From SOKG01 sp964449845 (GTDB taxonomy: Bacteria > Chloroflexota > Dehalococcoidia > SZUA-161), in assembly GCA_964449845.1 (NCBI GenBank), contig CAYVES010000070.1:1-10967 (forward strand): a stretch of DNA of 10,967 nucleotides, written 5' to 3'. The notes beneath the pieces are model-generated. The model saw only the letters and a list, made by a program, of their open reading frames with translations, did not search any database and had not been told where the DNA came from. Positions 1 through 6,282 of this stretch are shown here, in pieces (within the stretch, counting starts at the first letter, position 1; each line of letters begins with the position of its first letter). The position numbers and the translations under genes are program-made.

Positions 1-58
1 CGTTGCCACTCCTGTGGCAACGAATCCTTCGTCGTGACAGGAGTCACGACGCTACGCT
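1..58. repeat. Cloverleaf-forming dispersed repeat, left copy (5' arm outside window)
   Basis: Positions 1-48 match 10920-10967 at 47 of 48 bases. Read together with the other copy, the unit is 65 bases long and splits into consecutive inverted repeats with no unpaired base between them. These are stem TGCCAC/GTGGCA with loop TCCT (4-19), stem ACGAA/TTCGT with loop TCC (20-32), and stem CGTGAC/GTCACG with loop AGGA (33-48). The arm ACGCTACGCT (49-58) pairs with the left arm that is seen only in the other copy. The first and third loops are complementary, and with flanking bases ACTCCTGT is the reverse complement of ACAGGAGT. No transposase is nearby. It is probably a small non-autonomous or REP-like element; its family is not recognised. 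Confidence 0.85.
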
Positions 59-162
59 ACCCATTTTGGATTTTGCCCTGCACCTTTTCCTTTTGCATTT
101 TGATATTTGAATTTGTTTAGAGATTAGTATTTGGGATTTCCCCACATATGAGGAGGCGCAAC

Positions 163-714
163 ATGGAAATCACGCCTTCAGCCTTCTATGAGATCCTGTC
201 GCCGAGATGCACCGTAATTATCTCGACGGTGGACAGGGAGGGGAAGGCCAATGCTGCTCCCTTCAGCTTCGTAACCCCGGTATCGTCCAACCCGCCGTTG
301 CTTCTCTTCGCTGCTACCCCCGCGAGGCACACCCTGGCAAACGCCAGAGAAACAGGCGATTTTGTGCTTAACATCGTGCCTGAAGGCCTTCTGGACAGGC
401 TTTGGGTTTGCTCCAAGGCATTCCCCAAAGGTGTCAGCGAAATCGAAAAGGCCGGTCTAGGTGAAAGAAAGTCGAAGCAGGTCAAATCGCCCTCCATTGA
501 AGAGTGCGTCGGCTGGGTTGAGTGCCGGCTTGAGTTCGAAAAAGAGGCCGGCGACCACATACTGGTCGTCGGTAGGGTGGTGCATGCTGAATGCAAGGAT
601 GAATTCATGGAGCGGGGGCAATTCGACGTCTCCAGGGCTAAGCCGGTGATGCACATCAGGGGCAAGAGATTCGTTGCCGCCGAACGTGTCGTTCAAGCGA
701 AGGATACCGATTAG
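163..714 (+). CDS. Flavin reductase-like (FMN-binding split-barrel) protein
   Basis: This protein of 183 residues belongs by sequence character to the flavoredoxin/flavin reductase (DIM6/NTAB-type) family, soluble FMN-binding split barrels that reduce flavins or transfer electrons. Visible family features are the N-terminal strand with a Gly-Lys-Ala-Asn-Ala-Ala-Pro-Phe-Ser segment (residues 27-35), the Asn-Pro-Pro strand that follows (43-45), the Thr-Leu-Ala-Asn-Ala-Arg-Glu-Thr-Gly-Asp-Phe segment (57-67) and a late Asp-His-Ile-Leu-Val-Val-Gly-Arg-Val strand (131-139). The start is chosen at 163 because a perfect AGGAGG (151-156) lies six bases upstream. The earlier in-frame ATG at 148 would put that ribosome binding site inside the gene. 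No partner oxygenase or rubredoxin gene is adjacent, so the electron acceptor is unknown. The family call is firm; the substrate is open. Confidence 0.85.
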   Translation: MEITPSAFYEILSPRCTVIISTVDREGKANAAPFSFVTPVSSNPPLLLFAATPARHTLANARETGDFVLNIVPEGLLDRLWVCSKAFPKGVSEIEKAGLGERKSKQVKSPSIEECVGWVECRLEFEKEAGDHILVVGRVVHAECKDEFMERGQFDVSRAKPVMHIRGKRFVAAERVVQAKDTD

Positions 715-837
715 TTTGCCGTTCCTCATTTCCTCAGTACATTAGGTCAGCCGAGACGTCGATCAGGAGGCAAGCCTCTATATCGGATCAACAGTTCCCC
801 CTCGCCCCCCAATTCGCTATGAACAAGCCCCGATTCG

Positions 838-866
838 TTGCGGTAGAGCAGGCAACCTGCTACAAT
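838..866 (+). promoter_or_regulatory. Sigma70-type promoter for the crotonase gene
   Basis: TTGCGG (838-843) and TACAAT (861-866) are separated by exactly 17 bases. Transcription would start near 873, leaving a leader of about 29 bases before the ATG at 902, with a good AAGGAG site at 890-895. The match is by eye. The rest of 715-901 shows no convincing gene or terminator; a short GAGGC/GCCTC inverted repeat with a two-base loop lies near 765-778. Confidence 0.5.
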
Positions 867-901
867 GGCGCTTAGTTGTCATATTCGAGAAGGAGACCCC
901 C

Positions 902-1702
902 ATGGACTATGAGCACCTTATTTATGCCAAGGAAGAGGGCATCGCCACAATAACGCTCAACAGACCACAGAAGCTAAATGCCTTTACCTCTGCGATGTAC
1001 CAGGGACTGTCTGAGATACTCGAGGATGTAGCGAGGGACGAAGAGGTGAGAGTAGTGGTAGTCACGGGGACGGGACGCGCTTTTTGCGTCGGCGCTGATG
1101 TCAAGGGCTTAGAACAAGGTCTCGCGAAGCAGCCAAAGGCCCCGCCACAGACCGAACCCTCAACAGATGTAGTCAGAAAGATCTTGACCGTGCCCTTGCA
1201 GGAGATGGATAAACCGGTTATCGCTGCTATCAACGGGATAGCTGCCGGCGGCGGGCTCGACGCTGCCTGCGCCTGCGACATCAGAATAGCCTCGGATAGG
1301 GCTACCTTCTCCTCTGTCTTCGTCCGCAGGGGACTGCTGCCTACGATGGGTGGGACCTACTTCTTGCCCAGACTGATAGGGATAGACAAGGCCTGTGAAC
1401 TGATCTGGACTGGTGACCTTATCGACGCCGGCGAAGCTGAGAGAATAGGTCTTGTTACCAGGGTCGTGCCCCATGAGGAGCTTCAGGCTGCCACCGAGGA
1501 ACTGGCCATTAAACTGGTCAAAGGGCCGCCGCTTGCTATCGCCAGGTCCAAGAAAGTGATATACGAGGGTCTGAACATGGAACTGGAATCCGCCTTACAA
1601 GATATAATGCAAGAGTACTGGTCGCTGAGCCAGACCGAGGACCATCGTGAAGCACTCCGTGCCTTTCTGGAAAAGAGGGAGCCTGTATTTAAGGGGAGAT
1701 GA
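902..1702 (+). CDS. Enoyl-CoA hydratase/isomerase (crotonase) family protein
   Basis: This 266-residue protein has the normal length for a crotonase. It shows the CoA-binding and oxyanion-hole segments Arg-Ala-Phe-Cys-Val-Gly-Ala-Asp (59-66) and Asn-Gly-Ile-Ala-Ala-Gly-Gly-Gly (111-118), then the Cys-Asp-Ile-Arg-Ile-Ala helix and the Pro-Arg-Leu-Ile-Gly trimer region. The two glutamates that catalyse hydration in rat crotonase (Glu144 and Glu164) align with Asp120 and Phe140 here. A plain 2-enoyl-CoA hydratase is therefore unlikely. PaaG-type isomerases and other members use an Asp or a different residue, so isomerase, lyase or thioesterase activity is equally possible. Start: ATG with AAGGAG six bases upstream and a promoter at 838-866. 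No thiolase, CoA ligase or acyl-CoA dehydrogenase gene is adjacent to reveal the pathway. The family is sure; the reaction is not. Confidence 0.9.
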   Translation: MDYEHLIYAKEEGIATITLNRPQKLNAFTSAMYQGLSEILEDVARDEEVRVVVVTGTGRAFCVGADVKGLEQGLAKQPKAPPQTEPSTDVVRKILTVPLQEMDKPVIAAINGIAAGGGLDAACACDIRIASDRATFSSVFVRRGLLPTMGGTYFLPRLIGIDKACELIWTGDLIDAGEAERIGLVTRVVPHEELQAATEELAIKLVKGPPLAIARSKKVIYEGLNMELESALQDIMQEYWSLSQTEDHREALRAFLEKREPVFKGR

Positions 1703-1763
1703 CGCGGGTACAGCGCCATTCTCATTCTGAGCGGGGGCATTTGATGACAGGGATTGACGGCCA

Positions 1764-2674
1764 ATGAGAGTTGGGGAGCAACCTGACAATCTTGTGGGCG
1801 AAAGATTCACAAAAGTAGACTTTCACATACATACCCCGGAGTCAAAATGCTATAGCGACCCCTTGACCACCCCAGAGCAGGTAGTAGATGCAGCGCTTGC
1901 CGCGGGGCTGGAGGCAATTGCCATTACCGACCACAACACCGTACGCGGCATTGACACAGTGAGGAAGCTGGGGCAGGAGAGAGGGCTAGTGGTGTTCCCC
2001 GGGGTTGAGTTGTCAGCAAGGGGCGGCCATGTTCTCGCCCTGTTTGATCGGCAAACCCCCATCCCCCGGTTAGTGGATTTCCTCGATTACGTTGGGGTCA
2101 GTGCAGCGGCAAAGGGGGATGGTTCCATCACCATAAGCGACTGGATCGAGGACGTCTTTCGGAAGATAGACGAGCGGGGAGGGATCGCCATCGCCGCCCA
2201 TATTGAAAGGTGGCCTACGGGTTTCCTGCAGACCNNNNNNNNNNNNNNNNNNNNNNNNNNNNNNNNNNNNNNNNNNNNNNNNNNNNNNNNNNNNNNNNNN
2301 NNNNNNNNNNNNNNNNNNNNNNNNNNNNNNNNNNAGGGATCGCCATCGCCGCCCATATTGAAAGGTGGCCTACGGGTTTCCTGCAGACCACCGAGCGCCG
2401 TCGCGTTAAGATGAGGATCCATAGCAACCAATACCTCACTGCCCTGGAGATCACGCAGCCCCAGAACAAAGGGCTGTGGAACAAAGGTCAAGTACGTGAT
2501 TACCCCAAGAAGTATCCCTGCATCCAAGGCTCGGACGCTCACGCCCTAGACGAGATCGGCAGGCGAGCTACATACCTGAGAATTCCCAGCATGGACCTGA
2601 AAGGCCTACGACTGGCCTTCAACGACTACGAGAGCAGAATAAGGTTCCCCGAAGAAATGGTGGGGCAAGGCTAA
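1764..2674 (+). CDS. PHP-domain metal-dependent phosphoesterase, interrupted by an assembly gap
   Basis: As given, the frame is broken by 100 Ns (2235-2334). The 55 bases before the gap (2180-2234) are repeated exactly after it (2335-2389). Removing the Ns and one copy leaves 756 bases, an intact in-frame gene for 251 residues. The merged protein carries the PHP (polymerase and histidinol phosphatase) metal ligands: His21-x-His23, Asp56-His57, Glu82, His89, His146 and Asp206-x-His208. PHP proteins are trinuclear-metal phosphoesterases acting on nucleic acids, nucleotides or sugar phosphates. The tail after Asp206 (Ser-Asp-Ala-His, Asp-Glu-Ile-Gly-Arg-Arg, then a Leu-Arg-x-Ala-Phe and Ser-Arg-Ile-Arg ending) recalls the PHP half of TrlF-like PHP-ATPase fusions, but no ATPase follows. 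The ribosome binding site is weak, so the start is moderately sure. The substrate is unknown. Confidence 0.85.
2180..2389. other. Scaffold gap with duplicated 55-base flanks (assembly artefact)
   Basis: Exactly 100 Ns (2235-2334), the usual placeholder for a gap of unknown size, sit between two identical 55-base sequences (2180-2234 and 2335-2389). Collapsing the two flanks restores the PHP reading frame without a stop. Fifty-five is a common assembly k-mer length, so the two contigs probably overlap and nothing is missing. Confidence 0.9.
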
Positions 2675-2695
2675 TAGTTAGCAGGAGTCGGAGGC

Positions 2696-2725
2696 TTGAC
2701 AACCAGCTAGCGGAGGTTCTAGCAT
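2696..2725 (+). promoter_or_regulatory. Possible promoter upstream of the radical SAM gene
   Basis: A perfect -35 hexamer TTGACA (2696-2701) is followed after 18 bases by a partial -10, TAGCAT (2720-2725). It lies in the 101-base gap between the PHP gene and the radical SAM start, so the latter may be transcribed separately. A second TTGACA at 2738-2743 has no -10 at a usable distance. Confidence 0.3.
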
Positions 2726-2775
2726 GGCCCCAAACAGTTGACATGAGAAATCCCAACCTTTTGCTCAGGAGAAAC

Positions 2776-4299
2776 ATGAGGACACTGCTGATTAATCCAC
2801 CATACGCCTTCTCAGAAATCCCGATCATGCCGCTGGGTCCAGCTTACATCGCTGCAGTATTGGAGAAAAACGGGAATGAAGTCCAAATCCTGGACCTTTT
2901 GGTGGCCAAGTATTCGAAGGAAAAGATAACAAGCAAAATTGCAGAATATCAGCCGGATATCGTCGGAGTAACCTCGGTGACGATGAACTACCCCATCGCC
3001 TCGGACATAATCAAGCATTGCAAGAGTGTGAACGAGGATATCATCACCGTCATCGGCGGCCCGCATGTCACCTTCTGCCCTGTGGAGACGCTCAACGAGG
3101 CCCCCTGGATAGACATTGTGGTAGTAAGGGAGGGGGAGCAGACCATGCTGGATATCGTGAGCGGCAAGAAGCTCGACGATATAGATGGGATCGCCTTCAG
3201 GTCAGATGGCATAGAAGTGACCAACGAGCGCCGTTTGATACAGGACCTGGATGGGCTACCCCTGCCAGCAAGACACCTCTTTCCTCTATCGCGATACCAC
3301 GCCCTTGATGTGCACGCCAGCGTTATTGCCGGCAGAGGTTGTCCCTTCAACTGTATTTTCTGCGTCGGCTCAAAGATGGGGGGCAGGAGAGCCAGGTACC
3401 GCAATCCCAAGCTCGTCGTGGACGACATAGAGCAGGCTTTGGCTTGTGGATTTAAGGAAGTGAACTTTGAGGATGATCTGCTGACGCTCAACCATAGGCA
3501 TGTGTATGCCATTTGCGATGAGATAACCGCCAGGGGCTTGAAGTTCAACTGGAGTGTTTTCTCCAGAGCGGACACTGTCAATCTGGAACTACTGCGCAGG
3601 ATGAAGGAGGCGGGGTGTACCTGGATGCTCTACGGTGTTGAAAGTGGAAATCAGCAGATCTTGGATACGGCGAAGAAAAAGATCACCTTGGAGAAAATCA
3701 GGGAGGGCGTTAGATTAGGGAATGAGGCTGGCATCAATGTCCTGGCATCTTTCATCATCGGGCTGCCCGGAGAGACCAAGGAGACGCTGAAGGAAACCGA
3801 CCAGTTCGCTCAAGAGCTCGATACTTCTTATGGATTTAACGTGCTGTCTCCTTTCCCCGGAACCGAGGTTCGCGAGAAAGCCGAAGAATACGGCATTGAA
3901 ATACTGACAAATGACTGGTCGAAGTATGATGCCAACAGAGCAGTGACGCGGACTGAGGGCGCCGGCCCAAAGGAGATAAACCAGCTCCTCCACCAATACT
4001 ATAAGCGACTCAAGCTCCTCTTCTCAGAGATAGAGAAGGCAGACGAAGCAGACCTCATAGGGGCGATGAAACCGCGGGAAGACACCACATTAGCGTGGGC
4101 TCTCCTCCAGGGCGATGTAATTGAAAACCTGGGGGGCGTGGAGACGAAAGGGGATCCGGTAGAAAGCCTGGCAAGCAGGGTGGCGGAAATTATGCCCTAT
4201 CCCCATCATCTAGTCAGTGAGAGCATCAAAAGGTGGGTTAGGGAAGGGCTTCTGAAATATGACCTGAAGGGCCAGCATTTGGTCTGGAGATGGGGCTGA
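2776..4299 (+). CDS. B12-binding domain radical SAM protein
   Basis: The protein has 507 residues from the chosen start. An N-terminal cobalamin-binding Rossmann domain (about 1-130) begins Leu-Leu-Ile-Asn-Pro-Pro-Tyr and contains Pro-Leu-Gly-Pro-Ala-Tyr-Ile-Ala and Val-Ile-Gly-Gly-Pro-His. The radical SAM domain follows, with the cluster motif Cys189-x3-Cys193-x2-Cys196, a Val-Glu-Ser-Gly-Asn segment (288-292) and Ile-Ile-Gly-Leu-Pro-Gly-Glu-Thr (327-334). The last 110 or so residues are a less conserved tail ending in a winged-helix-like stretch. Members of this BchE/P-methylase class methylate or rearrange unreactive carbon or phosphorus centres; the substrate cannot be read here. ATG 2776 has CAGGAG (2766-2771) just ahead, while ATG 2743 has no such site. 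The thioredoxin-like gene starts 59 bases downstream, so co-transcription is possible. Confidence 0.9.
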   Translation: MRTLLINPPYAFSEIPIMPLGPAYIAAVLEKNGNEVQILDLLVAKYSKEKITSKIAEYQPDIVGVTSVTMNYPIASDIIKHCKSVNEDIITVIGGPHVTFCPVETLNEAPWIDIVVVREGEQTMLDIVSGKKLDDIDGIAFRSDGIEVTNERRLIQDLDGLPLPARHLFPLSRYHALDVHASVIAGRGCPFNCIFCVGSKMGGRRARYRNPKLVVDDIEQALACGFKEVNFEDDLLTLNHRHVYAICDEITARGLKFNWSVFSRADTVNLELLRRMKEAGCTWMLYGVESGNQQILDTAKKKITLEKIREGVRLGNEAGINVLASFIIGLPGETKETLKETDQFAQELDTSYGFNVLSPFPGTEVREKAEEYGIEILTNDWSKYDANRAVTRTEGAGPKEINQLLHQYYKRLKLLFSEIEKADEADLIGAMKPREDTTLAWALLQGDVIENLGGVETKGDPVESLASRVAEIMPYPHHLVSESIKRWVREGLLKYDLKGQHLVWRWG

Positions 4300-4358
4300 C
4301 TTAGCCAGCCGCCTGTCGCGCAGGTGCTGATCGGGCGCAGAGAAAGGGTGAGGCCTCA

Positions 4359-4814
4359 ATGGGCAAGAAAGCTGCTGCGCTAACACTCGTTATAGCCCTT
4401 CTCGTGGCCGTTGGTATCGGCACAGTAGGTTGTTCAACCGCAGAAGGTAAGGGGAAGGTGAAGTGGTTGAACGATTGGACTGAAGCATTGAGCAGGGCTC
4501 AAGACCAGAACAAGCCTATGGTGATATACTTTTATACGGACATGTGTCCTGCATGCCTCCGCTTGGAGCAAAACGCGTTTTCTGATGACGAGTTGAGCGC
4601 TTTCTTGAATAAAAATTTCATCTGCTTGGAGAGCAACGCTGGTAGAAGCACCCTGCATGCAAGGTATGGTATAGACGGAACGGTTCCGACAACTGTTTTC
4701 TCTGCGTCCGATGGGTATCAGAAGAAGTATGAGCTTGCAAGGATTGTTGGGGCTGCGCCTGCTGACCATTTTTATCAGGTAGCGCTAGCAGCGCTGGAAG
4801 GGGTGCAGGAGTAA
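4359..4814 (+). CDS. Thioredoxin-like lipoprotein (CPAC active site)
   Basis: This 151-residue protein begins with a basic Met-Gly-Lys-Lys, a hydrophobic segment (5-21) and Thr-Val-Gly-Cys25, a plausible though imperfect lipobox (Thr instead of Leu at -3). It is therefore probably anchored on the outer face of the cytoplasmic membrane. The rest is a thioredoxin fold of the Thioredoxin_7/DsbD-C-terminal type: Tyr-Phe-Tyr-Thr-Asp-Met then Cys63-Pro-Ala-Cys66, and the cis-proline segment Gly-Thr-Val-Pro110-Thr. It should reduce or exchange disulfides outside the cytoplasm, or act as a thiol relay. GGTGAGG lies about five bases before the ATG. It is followed by a CxxC membrane peptide and a polyferredoxin, which suggests they supply its electrons. 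Fold and location are well supported; lipidation and partners are inferred. Confidence 0.85.
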   Translation: MGKKAAALTLVIALLVAVGIGTVGCSTAEGKGKVKWLNDWTEALSRAQDQNKPMVIYFYTDMCPACLRLEQNAFSDDELSAFLNKNFICLESNAGRSTLHARYGIDGTVPTTVFSASDGYQKKYELARIVGAAPADHFYQVALAALEGVQE

Positions 4815-4874
4815 CGTCAAGAACCAGGGCAACCCGTCCAACCTTTTGCGGATATAAAGGGTGAGCGTTAAAGC

Positions 4875-5033
4875 ATGTTGCGGAGAAATATGTCTGTCAT
4901 TATGCCTGTCATCCGCTTGGTCTTGCTCAGCATTTCCCTCTCCTTTGTGATTGCCTTCGCTGTAGATCAGTATAGCCTAGTGCAGGATTCTGTCCGTTTC
5001 TTCTGCATTTCCTGCCTGGGATTGGGTGGCTAA
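4875..5033 (+). CDS. Small membrane peptide with a C-terminal CxxC
   Basis: This ORF of 52 codons has no family I recognise. It has a basic start (Met-Leu-Arg-Arg-Asn), one hydrophobic membrane segment (about 15-31) and a short tail with Phe-Phe-Cys44-Ile-Ser-Cys47-Leu-Gly-Leu-Gly-Gly. By the positive-inside rule the CxxC lies outside, next to the membrane. It starts 60 bases after the thioredoxin-like gene and its stop is only five bases before the polyferredoxin ATG, which has no strong ribosome binding site of its own, so translational coupling is likely. An alternative start is ATG 4890, preceded by CGGAG. The CxxC between two other redox genes argues that it is real and acts as a thiol relay or small subunit. 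Confidence 0.65.
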   Translation: MLRRNMSVIMPVIRLVLLSISLSFVIAFAVDQYSLVQDSVRFFCISCLGLGG

Positions 5034-5038
5034 GAGCG

Positions 5039-5812
5039 ATGGGCAGGCTAAGGTGGTCCACCCAGCTAATAGCGCTCGTCCTGGTCAATCTGGGGTTAGT
5101 GGGGATTCTGGAAACAGGCGTTGTATCCCCCTTTTTCTACTGTCATGGCTGCCCTGCGGCAGCATTCGGCTGTCCTATAGGTGTTCTTCAGACCCAGGCA
5201 GCTCTGGGGCCATTCCCCTTTTATGTCCTTGGGTCGCTGGGCTTGTTCGGCTTGGCTGCGGGTCGGTTCTGGTGTGGGTGGGGTTGTCCCTTCGGTACCG
5301 TGCAGGATTTGGTCGTGTGGCTCAGGCGGCGCCGGGACTTTGTCAGCTTGCCTCCTTTTGCCTGGACGAGGCTTCTGGTATTAGCAGGAACACTGGTGGC
5401 GGCATGGATTGCCATAGATACGCTCTTTTGCAAGGTCTGCCCCGCAGGCAGCCTGTTCGGCGCGATACCGCACAGGTTTGTCTCACCTCAGTTATCCTTC
5501 GGCACATTCTTCTATGTCCACATAATAACGCTAGTTGTATCTCTTGTTGCTTTCTTCCTCATCGGGCGGTTCTGGTGCCGTTACCTCTGTCCCCTTGGTG
5601 GAGTGCTCGGCCTTTTCAACAGGGTGAGCATACTGAAGTTGAAGCTGGACATGGATAAGTGTACAGGTTGCGAGAAATGCCTGAGGATTTGCCCGACTAA
5701 CATCGAAAAAGTAGGGGATATAGGCGGTTCGAGTGACTGTATCCGGTGCGGGAAATGCATCGATGCCTGCCCCACCGACGCAATACGAATCTCAGCCTCC
5801 CTGCGGGGCTAG
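5039..5812 (+). CDS. Membrane polyferredoxin, NapH/MauN-like 4Fe-4S protein
   Basis: This 257-residue protein has four predicted membrane segments (about 10-30, 58-77, 108-128 and 155-177). Two CxxxCP motifs typical of NapH/MauN/YccM-type proteins (Cys79/Cys83 and Cys180/Cys184) follow segments 2 and 4. Two complete 4Fe-4S ferredoxin motifs close the protein (Cys208, 211, 214, 218 and Cys234, 237, 240, 244). The four arginines at 96-99 place the loop after segment 2 inside, so the CxxxCP motifs and ferredoxin domain are cytoplasmic. Additional pairs Cys35-x2-Cys38 (plus Cys45) and Cys131-x2-Cys134 fall on the outer face. The family moves electrons between quinols or ferredoxin and a partner. 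The neighbours are thiol proteins, and the mau cluster likewise combines a ferredoxin (MauN) with a thioredoxin-like protein (MauD). The electron direction is not shown. Confidence 0.88.
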   Translation: MGRLRWSTQLIALVLVNLGLVGILETGVVSPFFYCHGCPAAAFGCPIGVLQTQAALGPFPFYVLGSLGLFGLAAGRFWCGWGCPFGTVQDLVVWLRRRRDFVSLPPFAWTRLLVLAGTLVAAWIAIDTLFCKVCPAGSLFGAIPHRFVSPQLSFGTFFYVHIITLVVSLVAFFLIGRFWCRYLCPLGGVLGLFNRVSILKLKLDMDKCTGCEKCLRICPTNIEKVGDIGGSSDCIRCGKCIDACPTDAIRISASLRG

Positions 5813-6080
5813 TTTGGCTTTCTCAAGGTAGTCTGCAAGCATCGTGTTAGCTCTAAGAAATGGTGTGTCAGGAGGTCGGATTTCCTGCTGTCAGGCATCG
5901 ATTCCAACTTCATTCTTACGCTCGATCAGTTTAGTCTTCTCCAGGTACACCATCACATGAAGCTTCAAAGTGCCCCCGCCCTTGTATCGTACCTCCTAAC
6001 ACCCAACTTCTGAGATCGGCAAAACTACACAGAAAAAGCAGAGCTTCTCCATAAAACCTCCACAATTCTCTCATACACTA
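5813..6080. other. Gene-poor stretch with a possible decayed small ORF
   Basis: No convincing gene, terminator or RNA is visible. On the - strand, 5992-5891 is an open frame of 33 codons directly after a TAG, with a Tyr-Lys-Gly-Gly-Gly opening, no usable start at its head and an AGGAGG just upstream. It weakly resembles the frame at 7884-7786. It may be a gene remnant. Confidence 0.3.
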
Positions 6081-6236
6081 GCTGATGATGCCCGTTCCAG
6101 GGAAAAAGGCGGCGCAGGTCTTGGCCTCGCCATCACTAAACAGATGGGGGAGCTCCACGGAGGCAGAATCTGGGTCGAGAGCGAAGTGGGTAAGGGCAGT
6201 AAGTTCTCCTTCACGCTGCCTGTATCTTTACCAGCG
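6081..6236 (+). pseudogene. C-terminal remnant of a sensor histidine kinase
   Basis: The frame reads Asp-Ala-Arg-Ser-Arg-Glu-Lys-Gly-Gly-Ala-Gly-Leu-Gly-Leu-Ala-Ile, then His-Gly-Gly-Arg-Ile-Trp-Val-Glu-Ser and Gly-Lys-Gly-Ser-Lys-Phe-Ser-Phe-Thr-Leu-Pro. These are the G2 ATP-lid and final strands of a HATPase domain from a PhoR-like kinase. Nothing ahead of it resembles the N or G1 boxes, the phospho-accepting histidine or a sensor domain: the open frame runs back only to a TAA at 5997. After the kinase similarity ends the frame runs on to 6356 and overlaps the convergent transporter gene. It differs from the kinase at 7885-9717, so it is not a local copy of it. A truncation left by recombination is the likeliest reading. 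Confidence 0.75.
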
Positions 6237-6282
6237 CCGGTGCCCAGCAACCTAGGTTATCCTGCGAGGGAATCATTCGGCT

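Noticed and set aside
186..665. Long antisense open frame within the flavin reductase-like gene
   Set aside because: Its translation is rich in Ser, Pro and Thr, as expected from the complement of a coding sequence, resembles no family and has no ribosome binding site.
5026..5658. Alternative 210-residue frame overlapping the polyferredoxin gene
   Set aside because: It is a shadow frame. The polyferredoxin frame carries complete, ordered cysteine motifs and membrane segments, and this one has none.
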